In this document: in pieces, positions 8,053 to 15,648 of the stretch | Layout: every line of letters starts with the position of its first letter | How positions within the stretch are numbered: the first letter of the stretch is position 1 | Source: Paracoccus sp041927875 | Lineage (GTDB): Bacteria; Pseudomonadota; Alphaproteobacteria; Rhodobacterales; Rhodobacteraceae | Assembly: GCF_041927875.1 (NCBI RefSeq) | Contig: NZ_JBHFHN010000001.1 | Length of the DNA stretch: 64,000 nucleotides | Direction: 5' to 3' (one strand) | The notes under the pieces: model-generated | Told to the model about the DNA's origin: nothing | The model's input: the letters and a program-made list of their open reading frames with translations, nothing else | Databases searched by the model: none | Translations under genes and position numbers: made by a program

Positions 8053-8276
8053 CCTCCGGCACTGACAAGGACAGCCTGACTGGGTGCGCCGGTGGACAAG
8101 AGGGGGCTGGCCGGCAGGGCAGGTTTGCCGAATGTCGGCCCGCGCGCGGGGCCTGGTCTGGTGCTGCGCGTTATGGCGCACTGACGCCTGATCCACGCCT
8201 TGCACGGTCATGCAGCTTACCACGCGGCAACGAACCCGTTGCCTTTGGGTTGGAACGAAAGGGGGCAGGGGGATGA
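8049..8276 (+). CDS. Possible leader ORF A (75 aa) in repeat unit 1
   Basis: Starts MTSGTDKDSLTGCAGGQ with GGCAGGAAC just upstream and stops at 8274-8276, where TGA overlaps the next unit's ATG (ATGA). It has the same N-terminus as ORF B and the TetR protein but diverges in frame afterwards because the repeat period is not a multiple of three. It could be a leader peptide coupled to the downstream gene or a non-functional duplicate. No domain is visible. Confidence 0.25.
   Translation: MTSGTDKDSLTGCAGGQEGAGRQGRFAECRPARGAWSGAARYGALTPDPRLARSCSLPRGNEPVAFGLERKGAGG
8226..8243. promoter_or_regulatory. Perfect dyad GGCAACG-N4-CGTTGCC, candidate TetR-type operator
   Basis: Seven-base arms with a 4-base spacer lie about 30 nt upstream of the unit-2 ATG and 250 nt upstream of the TetR start. 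The corresponding place in unit 1 keeps only the right arm (GAACCCGTTGCC), and unit 3 is degraded. TetR proteins typically bind such palindromes in their own promoters, so this is a plausible autoregulatory site, by inference only. Confidence 0.35.
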
Positions 8277-8494
8277 CCTCCGCCACTGACAAAGACAGCC
8301 CGACAGGGGGCGCCGGTGGGCAAGATGCGGCTGGCGGGCGGGGCGTTTTGCCGAATGTCGGCGCGCGCGCGGGGCCTGGTCTGGCGCTGCGCGTTATGGC
8401 GCACCGATGCCTGATCCACGCCTTGCACGGTCATGCAGCTTGCAAAGTGGCAATGGAACCGTGCATTCGGGGCAGAGCGAAAGGGGCAAGGTAA
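8273..8494 (+). CDS. Possible leader ORF B (73 aa) in repeat unit 2
   Basis: Starts MTSATDKDSPTGGAGGQ after a GGGGGCAGGGGG stretch and stops with TAA at 8492-8494, overlapping the TetR ATG by one base (TAATG). It is a paralogous copy of ORF A and of the TetR start region. Translation is unproven; the overlaps at both ends are the main evidence. Confidence 0.25.
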   Translation: MTSATDKDSPTGGAGGQDAAGGRGVLPNVGARAGPGLALRVMAHRCLIHALHGHAACKVAMEPCIRGRAKGAR

Positions 8495-9354
8495 TGACCT
8501 CCGCCAGTGACAAAAGACACGCGACAGGGTGCGCCGGTGGGCAACACGGGACCGGCGGGCAGGGCGTTCTTGCCGAACGTAAGCCCTCGCGCGCGTCGCA
8601 ATCGGGCGAGGCGCATCAAGCGCTTGTCGCAGTCCGCAGAGCCGGGGCGCAATCCGCGCGTTCGGGATCGCCGGGTGCCCCGGACCATGCCGCCAGCCCG
8701 GCCGACGCCCATGGCACCCGCGCGGCGCTGATCGCGGCGGGGGTGGATCTGTTCGGCCAACGCGGTTTTGCCGCCGTCTCGGTGCGCGACCTAGTGGCGC
8801 GCGCGGGGGCGAATATTGCTGCTGTCTCTTATCATTTCGGTGGCAAGGCCGGGCTGCGGCAGGCCTGTGCCGATCACGTCGCCGGGCTGATCGCCGGGCA
8901 GATCGGGCTGGATGCGCTGCCCAAGGGTGGGGTGCCCGCGCATCTGGCCCAGGATCTGCTGGAGGATCTGCTGGCCGGTGCCCTGCGCGCCTTTGCCAGC
9001 GACGGCCCCGAAGCACCTGCCGTGGCCTTTCTGCTGCGTGAGGTGCTGCCCGACCCGGTGCTGGCCGGGCCGGTGCAGGCGGCGCTGGTCGATCGGCTGC
9101 ATGACCGGATGTGCGCGCTGTGGGCCTCGGCCACCGGGGCGGATGAGGCCAGTCCGGCGACCCGGCTGCGGATGCTGGGCCTGATCGGGCAGGTGGCGAT
9201 CTTTCGCGGTGCGGCGCCGATGGTGTTGGCGCGGATGGGCTGGACCGCCTTGGGCGAGGCCGAGACCGAGGCCTTGCGCCGCGCCCTGACCACCACCTTG
9301 CGCGCCATGATCGCCGCCGAGCGCGCCGCTCAGGGCAGCGTCTGGCCCAGATAG
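8494..9354 (+). CDS. TetR/AcrR family transcriptional regulator with repeat-derived N-terminal extension
   Basis: A 286-residue protein. The TetR helix-turn-helix starts only at about residue 70 (TRAALIAAGVDLFGQRGFAA, then VSVRDLVARAGANIAAVSYHFGGK). A helical ligand-binding domain follows, ending LRAMIAAERAAQG. The N-terminal 70 residues are Gly/Ala/Ser-rich and disordered-looking, and their first part is the third copy of the tandem repeat. No ATG, GTG or TTG occurs in frame between 8494 and the HTH, so the extension is part of the protein if the gene is functional. Its 3' end overlaps the convergent dipeptidase gene by 25 bp. Target unknown. Confidence 0.8.
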   Translation: MTSASDKRHATGCAGGQHGTGGQGVLAERKPSRASQSGEAHQALVAVRRAGAQSARSGSPGAPDHAASPADAHGTRAALIAAGVDLFGQRGFAAVSVRDLVARAGANIAAVSYHFGGKAGLRQACADHVAGLIAGQIGLDALPKGGVPAHLAQDLLEDLLAGALRAFASDGPEAPAVAFLLREVLPDPVLAGPVQAALVDRLHDRMCALWASATGADEASPATRLRMLGLIGQVAIFRGAAPMVLARMGWTALGEAETEALRRALTTTLRAMIAAERAAQGSVWPR

Positions 9355-10502
9355 CGCATTATGTTGCCGCCCATGACCTTGGCGATCTGCGCCTCGGTCA
9401 GCCCGGTATCCATCAGCGCGTGGGTCAGCGCCGCCAGCCCTGCCACGTCAAAGGGCGCATCGACCGAGCCGTCATAATCCGACCCGAGGCTGATGTGATC
9501 CTCACCCACCAGGGCGATGCCTGCGCGGATCGCGGCGGCAATGTCGGCCGGGGTCTGGCCGCAGACCACATCGGCCCAATAACCGATGCCGATCACCCCG
9601 CCCTTGGCGGCAATCGCCTGCATCAGATCGTCATCCAGATTGCGGTGGCTGGCGCAATGGCCATGGATGCCAGTATGCGACAGGATCGGCCGGGCAGCGG
9701 GAATGGCCAGCACGTCGCGCACCATCTGCGGGCTGGCATGGGCCAGATCCACGACCATGCCGCGCGCGATCATCCGGTCGACCACCTGACGGCCAAAGTC
9801 GGACAGGCCCGCACCGCTGCCCCCCTCGCCATGCAGGCTGCCGCCCAGTTCGTTGTCGAAGAAATGCGTCAGCCCGATCAGGCGGAACCCCGCGTCATAC
9901 ATCACATCCAGATTGGCAATGTCGCCTTTCAGCGGATGGCCGCCCTCGCTGCCGATCAGCCCGCCGACGACGCGGCTGCCTGCCGCCCGATCGGCCAGAA
10001 GTGCTGCCAGATCGGCGCTGCTGCGGATGATGCGCAAAGCCTGCGGATCGCGCGCCGCCGCATCGACCAGTGCCTCTGCCTGCACCAGTGCGCGTTCGCG
10101 CAGGTCGAACCAGGACCGCATCGGACGCAACTGGCCGATGAACAACGGCGTGATGTTATCCGCCGCATCGGCACTGTTATGGCCGTAGTTCTGCCCGCGC
10201 GGGCTTTTCGTCACAGTGGTAAAGACTTGCAGCGCGACATTGCCTGCCGCCAGCCGCGGGATGTCGGTATGGCCGCGATCCGCGCGCGCCAGCAGGTCAC
10301 GATCCCACAGCAGGGCATCGGAATGCCAGTCGCCGATCACCAGCCGGTCATGCAAAGCCTGGGCCTGCGGGCTGACGGGCCATCCTGCCGTCGGCGCCGT
10401 CACCGGGTTGCGCCCGGTCTCGACCCAAGCCGGACCAAAGGCCAGCACCCCGGCCAGCGCCAGCACCACCACCCCCAGCACAATGGCGATCAGCTTGCGC
10501 AT
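9330..10502 (-). CDS. Membrane dipeptidase (peptidase family M19)
   Basis: A 390-residue protein with one N-terminal membrane anchor or signal (about residues 5-25) followed by an M19 renal-dipeptidase-type TIM barrel. Visible zinc ligands are GDWHSD, GSEGGHPL, VDLAHAS and LSHTGIHG. SLGSDYDGSV near the C-terminus is also typical. The family hydrolyses dipeptides, including D-containing ones, in the envelope. A good Shine-Dalgarno (AAAGGGGA) precedes the ATG. The last 25 bp overlap the convergent TetR gene, so no separate terminator is possible between them. Confidence 0.88.
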   Translation of the reverse strand: MRKLIAIVLGVVVLALAGVLAFGPAWVETGRNPVTAPTAGWPVSPQAQALHDRLVIGDWHSDALLWDRDLLARADRGHTDIPRLAAGNVALQVFTTVTKSPRGQNYGHNSADAADNITPLFIGQLRPMRSWFDLRERALVQAEALVDAAARDPQALRIIRSSADLAALLADRAAGSRVVGGLIGSEGGHPLKGDIANLDVMYDAGFRLIGLTHFFDNELGGSLHGEGGSGAGLSDFGRQVVDRMIARGMVVDLAHASPQMVRDVLAIPAARPILSHTGIHGHCASHRNLDDDLMQAIAAKGGVIGIGYWADVVCGQTPADIAAAIRAGIALVGEDHISLGSDYDGSVDAPFDVAGLAALTHALMDTGLTEAQIAKVMGGNIMRYLGQTLP

Positions 10503-10563
10503 CCGAATCCCCTTTCATCTGCCGTTCTAGACAGCAGACCCTGAAGATAGTCCTAACGCCAGC

Positions 10564-10585
10564 GTCTTCCTTGCAAAAATACGCA
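10564..10585 (-). repeat. Single half-copy of the dispersed intergenic repeat
   Basis: CTTCCTTGCAAAAATACGC (10566-10584) is the reverse complement of the GTATTT–CAAGAAAGAAG consensus with small changes. It lies between the end of the M3 peptidase gene (10612) and the start of the dipeptidase gene, both on the minus strand. No partner arm is present, so it is not a complete hairpin here. Confidence 0.5.
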
Positions 10586-10611
10586 CGCGACCGAGGGCAA
10601 GAGGCGCCCGC

Positions 10612-12438
10612 TCAGCCCTCAAGCGCCTCAAGCTCGTCGATCAGCCCCTCGATCATCGCCAGCCCCTTGTCCCAGAACGCCGGGTCGCTGGCGTCCAGAC
10701 CGAAGGGGGCAAGCAGATCCTTGTGATGACGCGATCCGCCAGCCGCCAGCATGTCGAAGAACTTGTCCTCGAAACCCTCCAGCCCCTCGCGGTAGGCACC
10801 ATAGAGGGCGTTCACCAGCCCGTCGCCAAAGGCATAGGCATAGACATAGAAGGGCGAATGCACGAAATGCGGGATATAGGCCCAGAAGGTTTCATATCCC
10901 GGCATGAAATCGAACACCGGACCCAGGCTTTCGGCCTGCACCGACATCCACAGATCGTTGATCTGATCGGGTGTCAGCTCACCATCGCGACGCGCGGCGT
11001 GAAGTTTGCATTCAAAGTCGTAGAAGGCGATCTGGCGCACGACGGTGTTGATCATGTCCTCGACCTTGCCGGCCAGCAGCGCCTTGCGCGCGGCGGGGTC
11101 GGTGGTCTTGTCCAAGAGGCTGCGGAAGGTCAGCATCTCGCCAAAGACGCTGGCGGTTTCGGCCACGGTCAGCGGGGTCGAGGCCAGCAGCTCGCCCTGG
11201 CTGGCAGCCAGCCGCTGATGCACGCCATGCCCCAGTTCATGCGCCAGCGTCATCACGTCGCGCGGCTTGCCCAGATAGTTCAGCAGCACATAGGGATGCA
11301 CCGTGGTAACGGTCGGATGGGCGAAGGCCCCCGGCGCCTTGCCCGGCGTCACGCCCGCGTCGATCCAGCCCAGATCGAAGAACGGCTGGGCGGCCTCGGC
11401 CATGCGGGGGTCGAACTCGCCATAGGCGTCCAGCACGATCTGGCGGGCGCGGTCCCAGCCGATCAGATCGGGGCTGGCCTGTGGCAGCGGCGCGTTGCGA
11501 TCCCAGACCTGCATCCGGTCCAGCCCCAGCCATTTCGCCTTCAGCGCGTAATAGCGGTGCGACAGGCGCGGATAGGCGGCGACCACGGCGTTACGCAAAG
11601 CCTCGACCACCTCGGGCTCGACATGGTTCGACAGATGGCGGCCGGCCTGCGGGGTCGGCAGCTTGCGCCAGCGGTCCTCGATTTCCTTTTCCTTGACCAG
11701 CGTGTTGTGGATGCGGGCAAAGGTCTTTTGCGTCTGCCCGAAGGTCACGGCGAGGGCGCGAGCGGCGGCCTCGCGACGCGGGCGGTCGTGGTCGGTCAGC
11801 CGGTCCAGCGTCGCCTCGATCCCCAGGGTCTCGCCCTCGACATCGAAGGTCAGGCCCGCGACGGTTTCGTCAAACAGCTTGTTCCAGGCGGCAGCGCCCA
11901 CGACCGAGGCGTCATGCAGGAACTGCTCCATCTCATCGGATAACTGATGCGGGCGCATGGCGCGCATCCGGTCGAACACCGGGCGATAGCGGGCAAGCGC
12001 CGGGTCGGCGTCGAAAACCGAACGGTAACGATCCTCGGGGATGCGGTTGAACTCAAGGCTGAAGAACACCAGCGGCGTGGTCATGGTGGTGATCTTGTCC
12101 TGCATGTCGGACAGGAACTTGGCGCGCGCGGCATCGGTGGTGTTCTGGTAATAGCGCAGGCCCGCATAGGACATGATGCGCCCGGCGGCGATGTCGATCG
12201 CCTCATACCGGCGGATTGCGTCCAGCATGGCGGGGGTATCGAGATCGGCCAGCTTGCCCTGATAATCGCGTGCGAAATCGCCGCAGGCGGCCTCCAGCCA
12301 TTTCAGATCGTGACCCAGCTTCGGCGCATCGGGCGCGGCGTAAAGATCGTCCAGCTTCCAGACCGGCAGATCGCCCGGCCCGGCGGCGTGGGCGGCGGGG
12401 TCGGCATCATGGGCGGGGCTGGGCAGGGGCAGGGTCAT
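10612..12438 (-). CDS. pepF: M3 family oligoendopeptidase F
   Basis: A 608-residue cytosolic zinc endopeptidase of the PepF/M3B type that cleaves oligopeptides. The catalytic zinc site is TLAHELGHGVHQRLA near residue 400, with the downstream Glu in TVAETASVFGEML. The N-terminal helical domain (WKLDDLYA onwards) and the C-terminal FVHSPFYVYAYAFGDGL signature of PepF are present. I start at ATG 12438, which has GAGGACACC directly upstream; ATG 12459 has no clear ribosome-binding site. The gene diverges from the sdh operon across a 310-nt region. Confidence 0.9.
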   Translation of the reverse strand: MTLPLPSPAHDADPAAHAAGPGDLPVWKLDDLYAAPDAPKLGHDLKWLEAACGDFARDYQGKLADLDTPAMLDAIRRYEAIDIAAGRIMSYAGLRYYQNTTDAARAKFLSDMQDKITTMTTPLVFFSLEFNRIPEDRYRSVFDADPALARYRPVFDRMRAMRPHQLSDEMEQFLHDASVVGAAAWNKLFDETVAGLTFDVEGETLGIEATLDRLTDHDRPRREAAARALAVTFGQTQKTFARIHNTLVKEKEIEDRWRKLPTPQAGRHLSNHVEPEVVEALRNAVVAAYPRLSHRYYALKAKWLGLDRMQVWDRNAPLPQASPDLIGWDRARQIVLDAYGEFDPRMAEAAQPFFDLGWIDAGVTPGKAPGAFAHPTVTTVHPYVLLNYLGKPRDVMTLAHELGHGVHQRLAASQGELLASTPLTVAETASVFGEMLTFRSLLDKTTDPAARKALLAGKVEDMINTVVRQIAFYDFECKLHAARRDGELTPDQINDLWMSVQAESLGPVFDFMPGYETFWAYIPHFVHSPFYVYAYAFGDGLVNALYGAYREGLEGFEDKFFDMLAAGGSRHHKDLLAPFGLDASDPAFWDKGLAMIEGLIDELEALEG

Positions 12439-12573
12439 GGTGTCCTCGGTCTGGTTCATGGCTGCAAGGTGGCGGTGCGCGGCGCGGGCTTCAAGGGTGA
12501 AAGCGCGCGACCCGGCATCGCGGCAGGCCGAGTCGCGCCGTTGCGGCCGATCGGGCAGCCGGTCGCGCTAACA

Positions 12574-12604
12574 TGTGATCACGCCGGGAAAAATCGTGAT
12601 CACA
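12574..12604. promoter_or_regulatory. Inverted repeat TGTGATCAC-N13-GTGATCACA in the pepF–sdhC divergent promoter region
   Basis: Perfect 9-base arms, each containing the self-palindrome GTGATCAC, sit mid-way in the 310-nt gene-free gap between pepF (start 12438) and sdhC (start 12749). Two tandem palindromes suggest a dimeric regulator binding twice, as GntR- or CRP-like proteins do. Nothing else recognisable was seen in this gap apart from the Shine-Dalgarno GAAAGGG before sdhC. The bound regulator is unknown. Confidence 0.5.
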
Positions 12605-12748
12605 ACGGCGGTTTTTCGCGGCAGCGCGGCATGGCTTGCGACTTTCGGCGGGTTTCGGGCGTGACATGCGGCGAAAAGGCGCTATGACGGGGCAAATGCC
12701 AGCCAGCGGGGGCGACTGCCGCCGCCGCCAGAAGAAAGGGTGTCCGTC

Positions 12749-13141
12749 ATGGCCGACATCGAACGTGGCAACAGGCCGCTGTCCCCCCATTTGCAGGTCT
12801 ATCGTCTGCCGATTACCGCCTATGCCTCGATCCTGACGCGGATTTCGGGCAATGCGCTGATCGCTGGCGCCATGCTGCTGGCCTTTTGGCTGGTCGGGCT
12901 GGCGGTCGGCGGGCGCTGCTGGGCCTGGGCGAACGGGCTGGCGACCAGCTGGTTCGGGATGCTGGTCTGGCTCGGGACGATCTGGGCCTTGTGGTATCAC
13001 CTGCTGGGCGGGCTGCGCCATCTGGTCTTTGACGCGGGCCACGGGCTTGAGCTGAAGCAGGCCGAGGCCTCGGGCTGGGGCGCGATCATCGGTTCGGTCG
13101 TGCTGACCGTGCTGACCGTCCTTTACTTCATTGTCTTCTAA
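12749..13141 (+). CDS. sdhC: Succinate dehydrogenase cytochrome b556 subunit
   Basis: A 130-residue membrane anchor of complex II with three transmembrane helices. The family start RPLSPHLQVYRLPITAYASILTR, where quinone-binding Ser/Arg lie, and the haem ligand region WYHLLGGLRHLVFD are clear. With SdhD it anchors the SdhA/B heads, binds haem b and reduces ubiquinone. ATG 12749 is preceded by GAAAGGG at proper spacing. First gene of the operon sdhC-D-A-(two genes)-B. Confidence 0.93.
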   Translation: MADIERGNRPLSPHLQVYRLPITAYASILTRISGNALIAGAMLLAFWLVGLAVGGRCWAWANGLATSWFGMLVWLGTIWALWYHLLGGLRHLVFDAGHGLELKQAEASGWGAIIGSVVLTVLTVLYFIVF

Positions 13142-13151
13142 GGGGGCCGGA

Positions 13152-13547
13152 ATGCGTTATCTGACCGATCGCAAACGCGCCGTCGGGCTGGGGGCCTCGG
13201 GCACCGGCACCGGGCATCAATGGTTCATGACGGTCACGGCGGCGGCGCTGCTTGTGCTGGTGCCGCTGATGATCTTTGTCGTCGGCCACGCCATCGGCCT
13301 GCCGCGCGGGCAGGCGATGGTCTATATGGGCCGCCCGTTCCCGGCCATCGTCACCGGTCTGACGCTGGTCGTCGGGATGCGCCATTATGCCAAGGGCGTG
13401 AAGATGATGCTGGAGGATTACACCGACGGCCTGCTGCGCGAGGTGCTGGTGATCGGCGCCACCGTGCTGGGCTATGCGGTGATGGCCGCGGGGCTTTATG
13501 GGCTGATCGTCGTGTCGGTGTTCAGCGCCGCCGCCAGCGGGATGTAA
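13152..13547 (+). CDS. sdhD: Succinate dehydrogenase hydrophobic membrane anchor subunit
   Basis: A 131-residue three-helix membrane protein. It begins MRYLTDRKRAVGLGASGTGT, typical of alphaproteobacterial SdhD, with HQWFMTVTAAALL as helix 1 and MRHYAKGVKMMLEDY, which carries the His/Tyr-containing quinone/haem-side segment. It pairs with SdhC in complex II. It starts 10 nt after sdhC, with GGGGCCGG upstream. Confidence 0.92.
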   Translation: MRYLTDRKRAVGLGASGTGTGHQWFMTVTAAALLVLVPLMIFVVGHAIGLPRGQAMVYMGRPFPAIVTGLTLVVGMRHYAKGVKMMLEDYTDGLLREVLVIGATVLGYAVMAAGLYGLIVVSVFSAAASGM

Positions 13548-13557
13548 GGAACTGACC

Positions 13558-15360
13558 ATGGCTGTCTATACATACGAAACGCATAATTACGATGTCGTGG
13601 TGGTTGGGGCCGGTGGTGCCGGTCTGCGCGCCACCCTTGGCATGGCCGAACAGGGCCTGCGCACCGCCTGCGTGACCAAGGTGTTCCCGACCCGCAGCCA
13701 CACGGTCGCGGCCCAGGGCGGCATCGCCGCGTCGCTGTCGAACATGGGGCCGGACAACTGGCAGTGGCACATGTATGACACGGTGAAGGGCAGCGACTGG
13801 CTGGGCGACACCGATGCCATGGAATATCTGGCGCGCGAGGCCCCGAAAGCGGTCTATGAGCTGGATCACTATGGCGTGCCGTTCTCGCGCACCGAGGAGG
13901 GCAAGATTTATCAGCGTCCCTTCGGCGGCCACACGACCGAGTTCGGCGAAGGCCCGCCCGTGCAGCGCACCTGCGCCGCCGCCGACCGCACCGGCCATGC
14001 GATCCTGCACACGCTTTACGGCCAAAGCCTGAAGGAAAAGGCCGAGTTCTTCGTCGAATATTTCGCGCTGGACCTGATCATCACAGATGGCAAATGCACC
14101 GGCGTGGTGGCGTGGAAGCTGGATGACGGCACCATGCATGTGTTCAACGCCAAGATGGTGGTGCTGGCGACTGGCGGTTACGGCCGCGCCTATTTCAGCG
14201 CGACCTCGGCCCATACCTGCACCGGCGACGGCGGCGGCATGGTCGCCCGCGCGGGCCTGCCCCTGCAAGACATGGAGTTCGTGCAGTTCCACCCGACCGG
14301 CATCTATGGCTCGGGCTGCCTGATCACCGAGGGCGCGCGCGGCGAGGGCGGTTACCTGACCAACTCGGAAGGCGAGCGGTTCATGGAACGCTACGCGCCG
14401 ACCTACAAGGATCTGGCCTCGCGCGACGTGGTCAGCCGCTGCATCACCATCGAGATCCGCGAGGGTCGCGGCGTCGGTCCGAACAAGGACCACATGCACC
14501 TGCACCTGTCGCACCTGCCGCCCGAGGCCTTGGCCGAGCGGCTGCCGGGGATTTCGGAAAGCGCCAAGATTTTTGCAGGCGTCGATGTGACCAAGGAGCC
14601 GATCCCGATCCTGCCGACCGTGCATTACAACATGGGCGGCATCCCCACGAACTATTGGGGCGAGGTGCTGAACCCGACCGAGACGAACCCCGACCAGACC
14701 TTCCCCGGCCTGATGGCGGTGGGCGAGGCCGGGTGCGCATCGGTGCATGGCGCGAATCGTCTGGGGTCGAACAGCCTGATCGACCTGGTGGTGTTCGGCC
14801 GCGCGGCCGCGATCCGCGCCGGTCAGGTGATCGACCGCGACGCGCCGGTGCCGGCCACGAACAAGCCCGCGGTGGATGCGATCTTTGATCGCTTCGACGG
14901 CTTCCGCAACGCCAATGGCAGCATCCCGACCGCCGATCTGCGGCTGGAAATGCAGCGCACCATGCAGGCCGATGCGGCGGTGTTCCGCACCGACAAGACG
15001 CTGGCCGAAGGCGTCGACAAGATGCGCGCCGTCGCCGCCAAGATGGGCGATCTGAAGGTCAGCGACCGCAGCCTGATCTGGAACAGCGACCTGATGGAAA
15101 CGCTGGAACTGGCCAACCTGATGCCGAACGCTTTGGCCACGATCAACGCCGCCGAGGCGCGCAAGGAATCCCGTGGCGCCCACGCGCATGAGGATTACCC
15201 CGACCGCGACGATGCCAACTGGCGCAAGCACAGCCTGGCCTGGGTCGAGGGCAACCAGGTGACCCTGCGCTATCGCCCGGTGCACCTTGAGCCGCTGACC
15301 AAACGCGAAGACGGCGGCATCGACCTGGCCAAGATCGCGCCGAAAAAGCGGGTTTATTGA
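13558..15360 (+). CDS. sdhA: Succinate dehydrogenase flavoprotein subunit
   Basis: A 600-residue FAD subunit that oxidises succinate to fumarate in the TCA cycle on the cytoplasmic face of the inner membrane. The Rossmann motif VVVGAGGAGLRA starts near residue 14. His48 in TRSHTVAAQGG is the expected covalent FAD attachment site. The catalytic region HPTGIYGSGCLITEGARGEG and the substrate-binding HGANRLGSNSL are intact. Full length. Its TGA shares one base with the ATG of the following lipoprotein gene (TGATG), showing tight coupling. Confidence 0.97.
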   Translation: MAVYTYETHNYDVVVVGAGGAGLRATLGMAEQGLRTACVTKVFPTRSHTVAAQGGIAASLSNMGPDNWQWHMYDTVKGSDWLGDTDAMEYLAREAPKAVYELDHYGVPFSRTEEGKIYQRPFGGHTTEFGEGPPVQRTCAAADRTGHAILHTLYGQSLKEKAEFFVEYFALDLIITDGKCTGVVAWKLDDGTMHVFNAKMVVLATGGYGRAYFSATSAHTCTGDGGGMVARAGLPLQDMEFVQFHPTGIYGSGCLITEGARGEGGYLTNSEGERFMERYAPTYKDLASRDVVSRCITIEIREGRGVGPNKDHMHLHLSHLPPEALAERLPGISESAKIFAGVDVTKEPIPILPTVHYNMGGIPTNYWGEVLNPTETNPDQTFPGLMAVGEAGCASVHGANRLGSNSLIDLVVFGRAAAIRAGQVIDRDAPVPATNKPAVDAIFDRFDGFRNANGSIPTADLRLEMQRTMQADAAVFRTDKTLAEGVDKMRAVAAKMGDLKVSDRSLIWNSDLMETLELANLMPNALATINAAEARKESRGAHAHEDYPDRDDANWRKHSLAWVEGNQVTLRYRPVHLEPLTKREDGGIDLAKIAPKKRVY

Positions 15361-15647
15361 TGCGCGCGGCGGTGATCTTTGGGCTGGGTTTGCTGGCGGC
15401 ACTGGCCGCCTGCGGCCCCGTGCCCGTCGATCAGGCCGAACGCCAGTGCCTGTCGGATGCCCGCCTCGCCCAGCAACCGCGCGGCGAGGTCGCCGTCGGG
15501 ATCAATAGCAGCGGCAATCTGGCCAGCCGGGTCAAGGTCTCGGTCTCATCCGATTACCTGATGGGCCGCGACCCAAGCCAGGTCTATATCGATTGCGTCT
15601 ATCGCCGCTCGGGCCAGTTCCCGCGGACGCCGCTGGGGGCGCTGTAG
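15360..15647 (+). CDS. Small lipoprotein encoded inside the sdh operon
   Basis: A 95-residue protein with a lipoprotein signal peptide (LGLLAALAAC, lipobox Cys about residue 18), followed by a short periplasmic domain with two further cysteines (RQCLSDAR and IDCVYRR) that may form a disulfide. I choose ATG 15360, overlapping the sdhA stop (TGATG), over an upstream TTG. Function unknown; as I recall, small proteins are sometimes found between sdhA and sdhB in Rhodobacteraceae, which hints at envelope or complex II association. Confidence 0.75.
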   Translation: MRAAVIFGLGLLAALAACGPVPVDQAERQCLSDARLAQQPRGEVAVGINSSGNLASRVKVSVSSDYLMGRDPSQVYIDCVYRRSGQFPRTPLGAL

Positions 15648-15648
15648 G

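Larger units (their letters stand above)
7925..8620 (+). repeat. Degenerate tandem repeat (about 221-224 bp period) containing repeated start-codon regions before a TetR gene
   Basis: Three related units are anchored on ATGACCTCCG at 8049, ATGACCTCCG at 8273 and ATGACCTCCG at 8494. They are 224 and 221 bp apart, and a partial upstream half-unit begins near 7925. Each unit carries a purine-rich ribosome-binding stretch, the ATG and about 25 similar codons (MTS-[AG]-[ST]-DK...). The segment CTGATCCACGCCTTGCACGG is common to the middle units. Copies are clearly diverged, so the duplication is not recent. The third copy forms the 5' end of the TetR gene. Confidence 0.75.

Noticed and set aside
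13522..15402. 626-residue open frame on the minus strand opposite sdhA
   Set aside because: It lies wholly antisense to a gene with complete family motifs; GC-rich codon use opens the opposite frame. Composition is His/Gln/Arg-rich with no domain.
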